From an uncultured Bacteroidia bacterium (GTDB taxonomy: Bacteria > Bacteroidota > Bacteroidia > Bacteroidales > UBA932), in contig CACZKE010000023.1 of NCBI GenBank assembly GCA_902781705.1, positions 1 to 41,461 of the forward strand: DNA of 41,461 nt. The letters are read 5' to 3'. The notes under the pieces are model-generated. The model ran no database searches, was not told where the DNA came from, and saw nothing but the letters and a program-made list of their open reading frames with translations. The first letter of the stretch is position 1; every line of letters starts with the position of its first letter. Shown in pieces: positions 25,875 through 35,588 of this stretch. The translations under genes and the position numbers were made by a program.

Positions 25875-27509
25875 ATGAAAAAAACGATCAATATTACGAT
25901 TTCCATCCTCGCAGCCCTGCTTCTTGCCGCCTGTAACGGCATGGAGAATCCGCCGCAGAACCAGTACACCGACGCCAACTTCTGGTCCGCGGAGAGGGCC
26001 AAGTACATGGTGAATACAGCCTATTCCCAGATGTACAGCGCCGGCAAGCTCTGGGATGACGAAGAGCTCGGCGACAATGTCTTCCAGGTCCGTTCCGGCA
26101 GTTCGCTAGGCCGCGTCCTGCGCACCGGATCCGCCAACTCCGCCACCGGAGGATTCAATTCCCAGTGGGGAGACGCCTATACCTGCATCAAGTCCTGCCA
26201 TGTGTTCCTGGACAACGTCGAGAGCCTGACGGACATGGACCCGGCCGCGAAGGCCCGCCTCGTGGCGGAGGCCCGTTTCATCCGGGCTTACACCTATTTC
26301 CGCCTGATCAACTTCTACGGCGACGTCCCGTTCTTCACGAAGGACATCACCGCCACGGAAGCCCAGACCATCGCCCGCACCCCGAAGGCCGAGGTGCTCG
26401 CCTTCATCCGCAGCGAGCTGGAAACCATCATCGCCGACCTGCCCCGCAAGGACGACCAGTCCGAGGCCGACAAGGGCCGCATCACCAAGGGTGCCGCCCA
26501 GATGCTCCTCGCCCGTACCTACCTGTACCAGCAGGATACCGACTGGGCCGCCGTCGAACGGGAGACCGCGAAACTCATCAACAACCAGGCGGAGTTCGGG
26601 ACCTATTCCCTGTGCCCGACCTATGCCGAGGTGTTCGACGAGGAGAACGAGTACAACGAGGAAGTGATCCTGGACCGCGCCTATGTCCAGAACCTCATCA
26701 CGTGGGACCAGATGCAGGACCGCATCCCGCTGTCCCGGAGCGGCCGTGTGCTGGGTCTCGTCCCGATCCAGTCCCTGGTGGACAACTACCTGACCATCGG
26801 CGGTTACACCATCCACGAAGCCGGCTCCGACTACGACCCGGCGAATCCGTACGAGAACCGGGACCCCCGCATGGCGGCGACCATCATCTATGACGGCTAT
26901 GACTGGGATGCGAATGTCCCGGCCGCGCACAATTTCTTCATCGGCCGCGGAAAGATCTACATCGATCCGAACCGTCCCGAATCCGAGGGCAGCGAGGACC
27001 GCTACGACCCGTCCGCCAACTCTTCCCGTTCCGGCTATTATACCCGGAAATGGTACTCCCCGCAGGCGGCCGGCCAGAATGCCTCCGGCCTGAACATCAT
27101 CATGATGCGTTATGCCGACGTCCTGCTGATGTACGCCGAGGCGATGCTCGAGCAGAACAAGCTCACCGAGGCCGTCTGGAACCAGACTGTCCGCCCGATC
27201 CGCGAGCGGGCCGGCTTCACCGCCGCCAAGGCCCTCGACTTCCCCGCCGGGAAGTCCCAGGCCGAGCTGAGGACCATCCTCCGCAACGAACGCCGTTCGG
27301 AGCTCGCCATCGAAGGACTCCGCTGGTATGACATCATGCGCTGGAAAGCCGGGTCGCAGTACTTCACCGGCAAGCCAGAAGGCGCTTCCTTCGCCGTGGA
27401 CCTGGGAGCCACGTACAAATTTGACGAAAGCAGGGACTACCTGTTCGCCGTTCCGCAGACGCAGATCGACTTGAACGGAAACCTCCTTCCGCAAAACCCG
27501 GGATATTGA
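25875..27509 (+). CDS. susD: SusD/RagB-like surface glycan-binding lipoprotein
   Basis: SusD caps the SusC barrel and binds the glycan on the cell surface. The 544-residue protein begins with a lipoprotein signal ending LLLAAC (Cys20) and has SusD-type TPR-like segments: NQYTDANFWS, CHVFLDNVE, ARFIRAYTYFRLINFYGDVPF, GAAQMLLARTYLY, and in the C-terminal half IIMMRYADVLLMYAEAML and LRNERRSELAIEGLRWYDIMRWK. The frame is open from 25845 inside susC, but the ATG at 25875 opens the signal peptide and follows GGAGGG, a strong ribosome site. Confidence 0.96.
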   Translation: MKKTINITISILAALLLAACNGMENPPQNQYTDANFWSAERAKYMVNTAYSQMYSAGKLWDDEELGDNVFQVRSGSSLGRVLRTGSANSATGGFNSQWGDAYTCIKSCHVFLDNVESLTDMDPAAKARLVAEARFIRAYTYFRLINFYGDVPFFTKDITATEAQTIARTPKAEVLAFIRSELETIIADLPRKDDQSEADKGRITKGAAQMLLARTYLYQQDTDWAAVERETAKLINNQAEFGTYSLCPTYAEVFDEENEYNEEVILDRAYVQNLITWDQMQDRIPLSRSGRVLGLVPIQSLVDNYLTIGGYTIHEAGSDYDPANPYENRDPRMAATIIYDGYDWDANVPAAHNFFIGRGKIYIDPNRPESEGSEDRYDPSANSSRSGYYTRKWYSPQAAGQNASGLNIIMMRYADVLLMYAEAMLEQNKLTEAVWNQTVRPIRERAGFTAAKALDFPAGKSQAELRTILRNERRSELAIEGLRWYDIMRWKAGSQYFTGKPEGASFAVDLGATYKFDESRDYLFAVPQTQIDLNGNLLPQNPGY

Positions 27510-27531
27510 TTCATCAACAGACACACAAACA

Positions 27532-28680
27532 ATGAAAAAGACAATATTCGGAGCGCTGGCGCTCCTCGCGGGCCTCGTCGCCTGCACCCCCAGTGAAATG
27601 GTTTACAAGGACGCTCAGGTGACCGCCGTCAAGAGCCTTTACGAACCGGCCGACGGCAAGGCCGTCACCCTCGCCACCTCCTCCACGGCGGCCCTCTACT
27701 TCGCCTGGGAGCCTTGCAAGGTCGAAGACAGCGGCTCTCCCATGTACGAAGTCCTCTTCTACAAGCCGGGCGAATCAGAGCCGGTTTATGTCGTAGGAGC
27801 CGATGACAACGGTTTCCGCAATCATGCTACCATCCTGCACAAGGATATGAACAAGATCTGCAAGGCCGCCGGCTTCTCCCAGGGTAATTCGGGGACTGTG
27901 GAATGGACCATCCGTTCCTCCCGCGGCCTGAACGAGCAGACCTCGTCCGCCCGCAATACGCTCAAGCTCACCTCCATCGAAGGTCTTGAAGAAATGCCGA
28001 ACGCCTTCTTCATCACCGGTTCCGCCACAGAAGGCGGCGCCGATCCCGCCAAGGCGATGGAATTCGCTTCCCCAGAACAGGGCATCTACGAGATCTTCTG
28101 CGAACTGAAAGCCGGTGACTACTACTTCACCGACAAGAAGTCCGCCGAAGCCAACCGCTACTACCTGGACGGCCTGAAGGTCCGCGAAGGTGAAAGCACC
28201 ACGAAGGTCACCAAGCCGGGCATTTACCGGATCACCTGCGACCTGAACGTCGTTTCCGCCACCATCACCGAAATCAGCAAGATGGGCTTCTATTTCTGCC
28301 CCACCAACGCGGTAGAGATTGAAATGCCATACGTGGGCAACGGTCAGTTCCAGGGCTCCGGTCCCATCGAGTTCCACCAGGAGAGCTGGGGCCGCGACGA
28401 GCGCTACAAGCTGTGCATGGAGCTCGGTGACGGCAGCTGGATCTGGTGGGGTACCAAGAACGGCACCGACTCCCGTCCGAACGACGCCCAGGCCGACGAC
28501 CCGTCCGACTCCTACTGGCACATCATGGAGTGGGGGCCGATGTACAACGCCGACGGCAGCACAATCGCCCAGTGGGACAACAAGTGGAAGCTCCACAAGC
28601 GCTTCGACGGTGCGGACATCAAGGTAACCGCCACTTTCAACGTTCCCCAGTACACGCACTTTGTTGAATTCGCCAATTAA
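27532..28680 (+). CDS. SusE/SusF-like outer-membrane lipoprotein
   Basis: The 382-residue protein has a lipoprotein signal (LAGLVAC, Cys18). It then has an N-terminal SusE-type immunoglobulin-like domain (about 25-130, with ALYFAWEPCKVEDSGSPMYEVLF and TVEWTIRSSRG). Two beta-sandwich modules like the starch-binding repeats of SusE/F follow (about 150-245 and 250-382, with KAGDYYFTDKKS and the Trp-rich ELGDGSWIWWGTKNG). The aromatic residues suggest glycan binding. It should sit on the cell surface beside SusCD and help capture the polysaccharide. It is 22 bases after susD. The exact ligand cannot be read from sequence. Confidence 0.82.
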   Translation: MKKTIFGALALLAGLVACTPSEMVYKDAQVTAVKSLYEPADGKAVTLATSSTAALYFAWEPCKVEDSGSPMYEVLFYKPGESEPVYVVGADDNGFRNHATILHKDMNKICKAAGFSQGNSGTVEWTIRSSRGLNEQTSSARNTLKLTSIEGLEEMPNAFFITGSATEGGADPAKAMEFASPEQGIYEIFCELKAGDYYFTDKKSAEANRYYLDGLKVREGESTTKVTKPGIYRITCDLNVVSATITEISKMGFYFCPTNAVEIEMPYVGNGQFQGSGPIEFHQESWGRDERYKLCMELGDGSWIWWGTKNGTDSRPNDAQADDPSDSYWHIMEWGPMYNADGSTIAQWDNKWKLHKRFDGADIKVTATFNVPQYTHFVEFAN

Positions 28681-28701
28681 TTGACTATCTTTACGGTAAC
28701 T

Positions 28702-29862
28702 ATGTTCCGTAGATACACGTTCATCGCTGCGCTGCTGCTCTGTGCCCTCGGGGCACAGGGCTGCGGCGATAGCGTGAAAGACGACCTCCCGGATGAGGAC
28801 AAGCCCGCAGTCCCGGAAACAGACTGGAACGCGGCGGCGGAAAAGGCGACACAGTCCCTCATCCTCCATTTCTGGAATTCCGGAAATGGATATTTCAATT
28901 TCGACCCGGACAAGGCCGACGGTCCTGACCGGGACTGGTCCTACTGGCCGGAGGCTCATGCGATGGACGTCATCGTCGACGGGTTCATCCGCACGGGCGG
29001 TTCCCCCTCGTACAAATCCTACTACGAAAAATGGTACGAGGGCGTGAAACTCAAGAGCGGAGGCAGCTACTACAATACCTTCTATGACGACATGGAATGG
29101 ATCTGCCTCACGATGATCCGGTTGTATGAGACCAGCCGGGAAAGCAAGTACCTCCAGACGGCCAGGGACCTGTGGAACGACATCAAGACCGGATGGAACA
29201 CCCAGTATGCGGGCGGTGGCGTCGCCTGGAAGAAAGACCAGCCCTGGAGCAAGAACGCCTGCTCCAACGGGCCGGCCGGTATCATCGCAGCCCGGCTGTA
29301 TGACCTGGAAAAGGACCCGGAGGACCTCGAGTGGGCCCGGAGAATCTTCGACTGGGAGTACGACCACCTGTACGAACCGGCGCAGGGCCGCATCTATGAC
29401 AACGTGGACGGACGCACCGGGACGGTCCAGAACTGGTGCTTCACCTATAACCAGGGGACGTTCATGGGCCTGGCCCACCAGCTTTGGAAACTCACCGGAG
29501 AGCGGTCCTACCTGAACATCGCCGTCAAGACCGCCTCCTACACGATAGGGAGTGAAAACACCGTCCGGGACGGCGTCCTGAAGGACGAAGGGAACGGGGA
29601 CGGCGGACTCTTCAAAGGCATTTTCATCCGCTATTTCGTTCCCCTCGTCCTGGACGGGAGTCTCAGCGCGTCGGAACGGAAGAAATTCGACTATTTCCTC
29701 GTCCACTGCGCCGAGACGCTCTGGAAAGAGGCGACGCCCGACCGGGAGGATCCCCTTTTCGGGCCCAGCTGGAGCATTTCCGGCGGCACGGTGGACCTGG
29801 GTACCCAGGTCAGCGGCGCCGCCCTGCTGGAAGGTATGGCTTACTACATGACAAACAAATAA
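28702..29862 (+). CDS. GH76 endo-alpha-1,6-mannanase, surface lipoprotein
   Basis: GH76 enzymes are retaining endo-acting alpha-1,6-mannanases that cut the mannan backbone. The 386-residue protein starts at the ATG at 28702. The lipobox GAQGC gives a lipidated Cys21, so it is probably surface-exposed. The paired catalytic aspartates are Asp129/Asp130 in FYDDMEW. Other family blocks are YWPEAHAMDVIVDGF, WSKNACSNGPAGIIAARLY, WCFTYNQGTFMGLA and GLFKGIFIRYF. The 21 bases between the SusE stop and this ATG contain TATCTTTA with a TTG 19 bases before it. This could be a weak secondary promoter. Confidence 0.95.
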   Translation: MFRRYTFIAALLLCALGAQGCGDSVKDDLPDEDKPAVPETDWNAAAEKATQSLILHFWNSGNGYFNFDPDKADGPDRDWSYWPEAHAMDVIVDGFIRTGGSPSYKSYYEKWYEGVKLKSGGSYYNTFYDDMEWICLTMIRLYETSRESKYLQTARDLWNDIKTGWNTQYAGGGVAWKKDQPWSKNACSNGPAGIIAARLYDLEKDPEDLEWARRIFDWEYDHLYEPAQGRIYDNVDGRTGTVQNWCFTYNQGTFMGLAHQLWKLTGERSYLNIAVKTASYTIGSENTVRDGVLKDEGNGDGGLFKGIFIRYFVPLVLDGSLSASERKKFDYFLVHCAETLWKEATPDREDPLFGPSWSISGGTVDLGTQVSGAALLEGMAYYMTNK

Positions 29863-29866
29863 ACCC

Positions 29867-31276
29867 ATGAACAGAATCCATCTCGCCGCCGCGCTCCTCC
29901 TCGCCTGGATCGGTGCAGGCGCACAGAACCACCCTTCGCAGCGCCCCGCTGAGAAGGACCGTCTTTTCCGCTCCGACGCCGTGGAGGCCAAGATCCGGGA
30001 GGTCGGCGGTCTCCTGACCAATCCCCGCCTCGCCTGGATGTTCGCCAACTGCTATCCGAACACGCTGGACACGACGGTCCATTTCGGGAAAGACGAGGAC
30101 GGGAATCCCCGCACCTTCGTCTATACGGGCGACATCCACGCCATGTGGCTCCGGGATTCCGGCGCTCAAGTCTGGCCCTATGTCCAGCTCGCCAATGAGG
30201 ACCCGCACCTGAAGGAGATGCTCGCGGGGGTCATCAACTGCCAGTTCAGCCTGATCGGCATCGACCCGTACGCCAACGCCTTCAACGACGGTCCTACCGG
30301 GACCGGCTGGCAGAGCGACCGCACGAAAATGGACCCGAACCTGCACGAGCGGAAGTGGGAGATCGACTCCGACTGCTACCCCATCCGCCTGGCCTACCAA
30401 TATTGGAAGACCACGGGGGACACCTCCGTCTTCGGGGAAAAGTGGATCAAGGCCATCACCCGGATTCTGGAGACTTTCCGCGAGCAGCAACGCAAGGACG
30501 GACACAGTCCATACTCCTTCCAGCGTGAGACGACGGCCCAGCTGGACACGAAGTCCAACCACGGCCTCGGAAATCCCGTCCGTCCGGTCGGGCTCATCGC
30601 ATCGGCCTTCCGCCCTTCCGACGACGCCACGACCTTCGAATTCCTCATCCCCTCCAACTTCTTCGCCGTCACCTCCCTCCGCAAGGCGGCCGAGATCCTG
30701 GACCAGGTGAACCACAATGCCAGACTGGCCCGGGAATGCCGGGTCCTGGCCGACGAGGTGTCCGACGCCCTGGAGCAGTACGCCACGTATGACCATCCCA
30801 AATACGGCACCATCTATGCCTTCGAGGTGGACGGTTTCGGCAACCGTCTCCTGATGGACGACGCCAATGTCCCGAGTCTCCTCGCCATGGCCTATCTCGG
30901 TGACGTCACCCCGCGCGACCGAGTGTACCAGAACACCCGCCGGTTCGTCTGGAGCGAAGACAACCCCTATTTCTTCAAGGGGAAAGCCGGGGAAGGAATC
31001 GGCGGGCCGCACGTGGGCTATGACATGATCTGGCCCATGAGCATCATGATGAAAGCCTTCACCTCCCGGGATGACGCGGAGATCAAATGGTGCGTCGAAA
31101 CCCTGATGACAACCGACGCGGGAACCGGGTTCATGCATGAGTCTTTCCACAAGGACGACGCGACCCGCTTCACACGCGAATGGTTCGCCTGGCAGAACAC
31201 CCTGTTCGGGGAACTGATCCTGAAACTCATCGCCGACGGCAAGTTGGATTTACTGAACAGTATCGACATAAAATAA
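29867..31276 (+). CDS. GH125 exo-alpha-1,6-mannosidase
   Basis: GH125 enzymes release mannose from non-reducing alpha-1,6-linked ends with inversion. The 469-residue protein has a type I signal peptide (MNRIHLAAALLLAWIGAGAQ), so it is periplasmic. Family blocks include VYTGDIHAMWLRDSGAQVWPYV (with the acid Asp), KWEIDSDCYPIRLAY, TKSNHGLGNPVRPVGLIASAFRPSDD in pieces, GGPHVGYDMIWPMSIMM, and MHESFHKDD with REWFAWQNTLFGEL near the end, carrying the base Glu. It follows GH76 by four bases. The natural flow is GH76 on the surface, then GH125 trimming the unbranched backbone inside. Confidence 0.95.
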   Translation: MNRIHLAAALLLAWIGAGAQNHPSQRPAEKDRLFRSDAVEAKIREVGGLLTNPRLAWMFANCYPNTLDTTVHFGKDEDGNPRTFVYTGDIHAMWLRDSGAQVWPYVQLANEDPHLKEMLAGVINCQFSLIGIDPYANAFNDGPTGTGWQSDRTKMDPNLHERKWEIDSDCYPIRLAYQYWKTTGDTSVFGEKWIKAITRILETFREQQRKDGHSPYSFQRETTAQLDTKSNHGLGNPVRPVGLIASAFRPSDDATTFEFLIPSNFFAVTSLRKAAEILDQVNHNARLARECRVLADEVSDALEQYATYDHPKYGTIYAFEVDGFGNRLLMDDANVPSLLAMAYLGDVTPRDRVYQNTRRFVWSEDNPYFFKGKAGEGIGGPHVGYDMIWPMSIMMKAFTSRDDAEIKWCVETLMTTDAGTGFMHESFHKDDATRFTREWFAWQNTLFGELILKLIADGKLDLLNSIDIK

Positions 31277-31294
31277 CTTGACAAATACAAGCAA

Positions 31295-34200
31295 ATGAAG
31301 AAGTTCTTGCTCGGAGCGGCTGCGGCCCTCACCGGACTCACCCTGACGGCCCAGGAACCGGAAGGGACCGTCTACCTCGCGGCAAACGCCCATCTGGACA
31401 CCCAATGGCTCTGGACCGTCCAGCAGGTCATCGGGGAATTCCTCCCCAACACCCTCTACCAGAATTTCCGCCTGCTGGAAACCTACCCGGACTACAAGTT
31501 CAGCTTTGAAGGCGCCGTGAAGTACAACTGGTTCAAAGAGTACTACCCTGAAGCCTTCGAGAAGGTGAAGGAGTATGTCGCCGAGGGCCGGTGGTACCCT
31601 GCCGGCGGCTGGGATGCCAACGACTACAACGTCCCGTCCGTGGAGTCGAACATACGCAACATCCTCCTCGGCGAGGAGTTCTACAAAAAGGAATTCGGAA
31701 AGAAGTCCATCGACATCATGCTCCCGGACTGCTTCGGCTTCGGATATACCCTCCCCACCGTCGCGAAGCACTGCGGGCTCATCGCTTTCCACACCCAGAA
31801 ACTCCAGTGGCGCACCAACCCGTTCTATGCGGACGGGAAGAAGTGGCCCTTCGAGTTCGGAGTCTGGCGGGGCGTGGACGGATCCGAGATCCTCGCCTCG
31901 CTCAACAGCTCCGATTATGGCTGGAATCCGCGCGAGCTCATCACCGAGAACAAGCAGCTTATCGACAAGGTAAACGACTCCAAGGTCCACGCCGCGATGC
32001 GGTACTACGGGACCAAGTCCTACCAGCAGAACGGCGACAAGGGCGGTTCCCCGATTCCGTCCGCCGTCCGGCTCATGGACGAGAGCATCAAGCTGGGCAG
32101 CCCGCACTACAAGCTCCGTTTCGCCACCGTAGCCGACATCTTCAACGACCACAAGGACCTGCTGGGGAAAGACGTCCTGCCGGTGTATGACGGCGAACTC
32201 CTGATGGATGTCCACGGAAGCGGCGTCTATACCGCCAACAGCGACAACAAGAAACTCAACCGGCGCAACGAGCAGCTGGGATACGCCGCCGAGGCAGGGG
32301 CCGTCATGGCCGACTGGCTGGGGGCCGTCCCCTATCCCCACTATGTGCTCACCGACGCCTACCGGCGTTTCATCTGGCATCAGTTCCACGATGACCTTAC
32401 CGGAACGAGCATCAAGGAGGTTTATCCCTTCTCCTGGAACGACCTGATGCTGGCGCAGAACCAGTTCGCAGGCACGACGGAAGCTTCCGTCGGCGGGTTC
32501 TCCCGCGCCCTGGACACCCGGGTCAAGGGGACGCCGGTGGTGGTCCTCAATCCGGTCTCCGCACAGAACAAAGACCTCGTGACCGTGCAAATCGACATGC
32601 CCGCAGGGTACCGGGACGTGCAGGTGTACGGTCCGGACGGGAAGAGGGTGAAGTCCCAGGTCCTCTCCCGGGAAGGGGGAAAGGCCACCGTGGTCTTCGC
32701 CGCCGACAGCCCCTCGGTGAGCCTGGCCGTCTATGATTTCCGGTTCTCCACCTCCGCCTCGTCCACAAAAAGCTCGCTCAAGGCGTCCGGCAACACCATC
32801 GAGAACAAGGTGTACAAAGTGACCGTCGGAACCACCGGGGACATCGTCTCCATCGTGGACAAGCGGAACGGGAAGGAACTGGTCGCCGAGGGAAAGCGCT
32901 TCGGCCTCCAGGTCTTCGATGAGAACACCTCCGACTCCTGGCCCTCCTGGGAGATTCTCAAGTCCGTCATCGACAAGGAACCCCTTGCGGTGGACCAGGA
33001 CGTAAAGGTTACCGTGGAATGCGAGGGACCGCTCGTGGCCATCCTGCGGGTCGACCGCCGATATGAGGAATCCACCTTCACCCAGCGCATCACCCTGTAC
33101 GACGGCGCCGCCGACGACCGGATCGACATCCGCAACAACGTGGACTGGAAGTCCCGACGGACGCTTCTGAAAGCCGCCTTCCCGGTGTCGTTCAGCGCCC
33201 CGGAGGCATCCTACGACCTGGGCCTCGGCCATATCCGCCGCGGGAACAACACCACCATCGCCTATGAGGTTCCCGCCCAGGAGTGGGCCGACATGACGGC
33301 CTCCGACGGCAGCTACGGCGTGACCATCCTCAACGACTGCCGCTACGGATGGGACAAGCCCGATGACAGCACCCTCCGGCTCACGCTCCTGCACACCCCT
33401 ACCGCAGACCGGGGATACCGGAACCAGAAGACGCTGGACATCGCCCCGCACGAGTTCACCTATTCCATCGTGGGACACGTCGGCGCCCTGGACGGGGCCG
33501 TCGCGACCACCAAGGCCGATATCCTGAACCAGCGCAAGAGCGCCTTCACCGTCTCCGCCAAGCACCCCGGCTCCCTGGGAAAGACCTTTTCAATGGTCTC
33601 CACCACGAATCCCTCCATCCGCGTCAAGGCCCTCAAGAAAGCCGAAGATGGCGACGGATTCATCGTCCGGGTCTATGAACTCTCCGGAGCTCCGGCGGAA
33701 GGGGCCGTGCGCTTCGCCGCCCCGATCGTCTCCGCCGAGGAGACAAACGGCATCGAGGAGCGCACCGGTACCGCCGTCAGCACCGGCAAGGACCTCCGGG
33801 TAAGCATCGGCCGTTTCGCGCCGAAGACCTACCGCGTCCGTCTCGCCGCCCCGGCCGCCCCTGTATCCGCTCCCGCGCAGGAGAAGGTGTCCCTCCCCTT
33901 CAACAAGGTCGCCATCAGCACGAACGGTTTCAGCGCCTTCGGCCACATGGACGCAAACTGGAACTCCTATGCCGCCGAGCAGATTCCTGAAGAGATCGTG
34001 TACCGGGGCATCTCCTATGTCACCGGCGAGCCCGACTATGACAATGCCGTCGCCTGCAACGGTCAAGAGGTGACGCTTCCCGCCGGAGCGAAGGGCGTGT
34101 ACCTGCTCGTCGCGTCCACCAGGGACGAGGACATCACCGCCACGTTCGATGCCGGTAAGCCCGTCCAGGTGAAGGTTCCCTATTGGACCGGCCTGTTCGG

Positions 34201-34474
34201 GGGCGGCAACTGGGCGCCCTACAAACCGTTCCTCCGGGAAGGCGACGTCGCCTATGTGGGCTCCCACCGCCATGACTCCAAGGTCCGCGACGAATACTAT
34301 GTCCAGACCTACATGTATCAGGTCTATGTCCCCGTCGCCGCCGGCCATACGGCGCTCGTCCTGCCGAAGAATCCCGAAGTGACCGTCTTCGCCGCCACGA
34401 CCGTGAAGGAGGCACCTGCCGGTGCGGAGGAAATCTCCGACTCCGTCACCCACCTGGAAAGGCTCGTGGAATAA
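31295..34474 (+). CDS. GH38 alpha-mannosidase
   Basis: GH38 enzymes are zinc-dependent retaining alpha-mannosidases. The 1059-residue protein has a signal peptide (MKKFLLGAAAALTGLTLTAQ). Zn ligands His33 and Asp35 are in NAHLDTQWLW, the nucleophile Asp145 is in LPDCFGFG, and a further ligand lies in WHQFHDDLTGTS. The middle three-helix bundle and the large beta C-terminal half (IENKVYKVTV, YEESTFTQRITLYDG, ETNGIEERTGT) are as usual. The last 170 residues form an extra beta module with many aromatics (YWTGLFGGGNW) and could bind glycan. In the periplasm it would remove alpha-1,2/1,3-mannosyl side chains. It begins 18 bases after GH125. Confidence 0.94.
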   Translation: MKKFLLGAAAALTGLTLTAQEPEGTVYLAANAHLDTQWLWTVQQVIGEFLPNTLYQNFRLLETYPDYKFSFEGAVKYNWFKEYYPEAFEKVKEYVAEGRWYPAGGWDANDYNVPSVESNIRNILLGEEFYKKEFGKKSIDIMLPDCFGFGYTLPTVAKHCGLIAFHTQKLQWRTNPFYADGKKWPFEFGVWRGVDGSEILASLNSSDYGWNPRELITENKQLIDKVNDSKVHAAMRYYGTKSYQQNGDKGGSPIPSAVRLMDESIKLGSPHYKLRFATVADIFNDHKDLLGKDVLPVYDGELLMDVHGSGVYTANSDNKKLNRRNEQLGYAAEAGAVMADWLGAVPYPHYVLTDAYRRFIWHQFHDDLTGTSIKEVYPFSWNDLMLAQNQFAGTTEASVGGFSRALDTRVKGTPVVVLNPVSAQNKDLVTVQIDMPAGYRDVQVYGPDGKRVKSQVLSREGGKATVVFAADSPSVSLAVYDFRFSTSASSTKSSLKASGNTIENKVYKVTVGTTGDIVSIVDKRNGKELVAEGKRFGLQVFDENTSDSWPSWEILKSVIDKEPLAVDQDVKVTVECEGPLVAILRVDRRYEESTFTQRITLYDGAADDRIDIRNNVDWKSRRTLLKAAFPVSFSAPEASYDLGLGHIRRGNNTTIAYEVPAQEWADMTASDGSYGVTILNDCRYGWDKPDDSTLRLTLLHTPTADRGYRNQKTLDIAPHEFTYSIVGHVGALDGAVATTKADILNQRKSAFTVSAKHPGSLGKTFSMVSTTNPSIRVKALKKAEDGDGFIVRVYELSGAPAEGAVRFAAPIVSAEETNGIEERTGTAVSTGKDLRVSIGRFAPKTYRVRLAAPAAPVSAPAQEKVSLPFNKVAISTNGFSAFGHMDANWNSYAAEQIPEEIVYRGISYVTGEPDYDNAVACNGQEVTLPAGAKGVYLLVASTRDEDITATFDAGKPVQVKVPYWTGLFGGGNWAPYKPFLREGDVAYVGSHRHDSKVRDEYYVQTYMYQVYVPVAAGHTALVLPKNPEVTVFAATTVKEAPAGAEEISDSVTHLERLVE

Positions 34475-34486
34475 ACGCACATTCCC

Positions 34487-35575
34487 ATGAAAAGGACCCT
34501 GCTCATTCTCGCAGCCTGTACCGTCATCTACGGCTGCACCGGGAATCGGCACACGCCGTGTGTCTGGTCCCTCCGGGCGGACTCCACGTCCGTCGCCCTC
34601 GCCGAGTGCTTCTGGGACTCGGATCGCAACTACCTGGATTATGACAGCGCCGGTGACACGACGTTCCACTATTGGCCGCAGGCACATGGACTCGATGTCT
34701 TTACCGACTGGTATCTCCGGACGGGAGACGTCCGGGCGAAGGACCTGTTCGACAAATGGTTCGAAGGTGTTCCCGCGGCCAATGGAGGCGGCTGGTGGAA
34801 CCAGTTCTACGACGACATGGAATGGAACGCCATCGCCACGCTTCGCGTGTACGAGGCGACCGGAGACGGACGGTTCCTGGAAGCGTCGAAAGAACTATGG
34901 GAATTCATCAAACCGGCATGGAACGACCGGGGTGGCGGGGGAATGACCTGGAAAAAGGGCATGGAGTGGAGCAAGAACGCCTGCTCCAACGGCCCTGCCG
35001 CCATCACCGCCGCCCGTCTGTATAACGTCCTCGGCCGGGAGGAGGACCTCCGGTGGGCCAAGGACATCTACGCTTGGGAAAAGAAAGCCCTTTTCGATGA
35101 CGGAGCCATCTACGACAGTGTCAACGGCGACACCGGGAAGATCGGACGGTTCTGCCTCACGTACAACCAGGGGACCTTCATCGGAGCGGCCGTGGACCTG
35201 TACAAGATTACGGGTGAAAAAGCTTATATCGACGATGCCGTCCGGGCGGCCGACTATACCCTGGACAGCCTGACCGTCGAAGGAGGAATCCTCCAGCCCG
35301 AAGGGTCGCGGGACGGTGGCATCTTCAAGGGCATCTTCGTCCGCTACTTCACGGAACTCATCCTGGACGGAGACCTTCCCGCCGAAACCCGTGACAGGTA
35401 TGTATCCTTCCTCTCCCGCAATGCCGAGACGCTTTGGGTCCAGGGCCTCTACGAGTACCGGGCGGGCCCGGACTGGCGGGAAAAACCCGGAACGCCCTCA
35501 CCCATGACGCCCCAGTTGAGCGCCTGCATGCTGGTGGAAGCGATGGCCCTGCTCGAGAATCACGGACTCATCTGA
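34487..35575 (+). CDS. Second GH76 alpha-1,6-mannanase lipoprotein
   Basis: This 362-residue GH76 protein has a short lipoprotein signal with lipobox IYGC (Cys17). The catalytic pair is Asp109/Asp110 in FYDDMEWNA. It shares WSKNACSNGPAAITAARLYN, YNQGTFIGAAVDL and GGIFKGIFVRYF with the first GH76 but lacks part of its C-terminal tail and differs widely elsewhere. The two may split the work by fragment length or cellular side. It is 12 bases after GH38. Two GH76 genes in one locus are typical of alpha-mannan utilisation loci. Confidence 0.94.
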   Translation: MKRTLLILAACTVIYGCTGNRHTPCVWSLRADSTSVALAECFWDSDRNYLDYDSAGDTTFHYWPQAHGLDVFTDWYLRTGDVRAKDLFDKWFEGVPAANGGGWWNQFYDDMEWNAIATLRVYEATGDGRFLEASKELWEFIKPAWNDRGGGGMTWKKGMEWSKNACSNGPAAITAARLYNVLGREEDLRWAKDIYAWEKKALFDDGAIYDSVNGDTGKIGRFCLTYNQGTFIGAAVDLYKITGEKAYIDDAVRAADYTLDSLTVEGGILQPEGSRDGGIFKGIFVRYFTELILDGDLPAETRDRYVSFLSRNAETLWVQGLYEYRAGPDWREKPGTPSPMTPQLSACMLVEAMALLENHGLI

Positions 35576-35588
35576 TAAAAAAACGGAT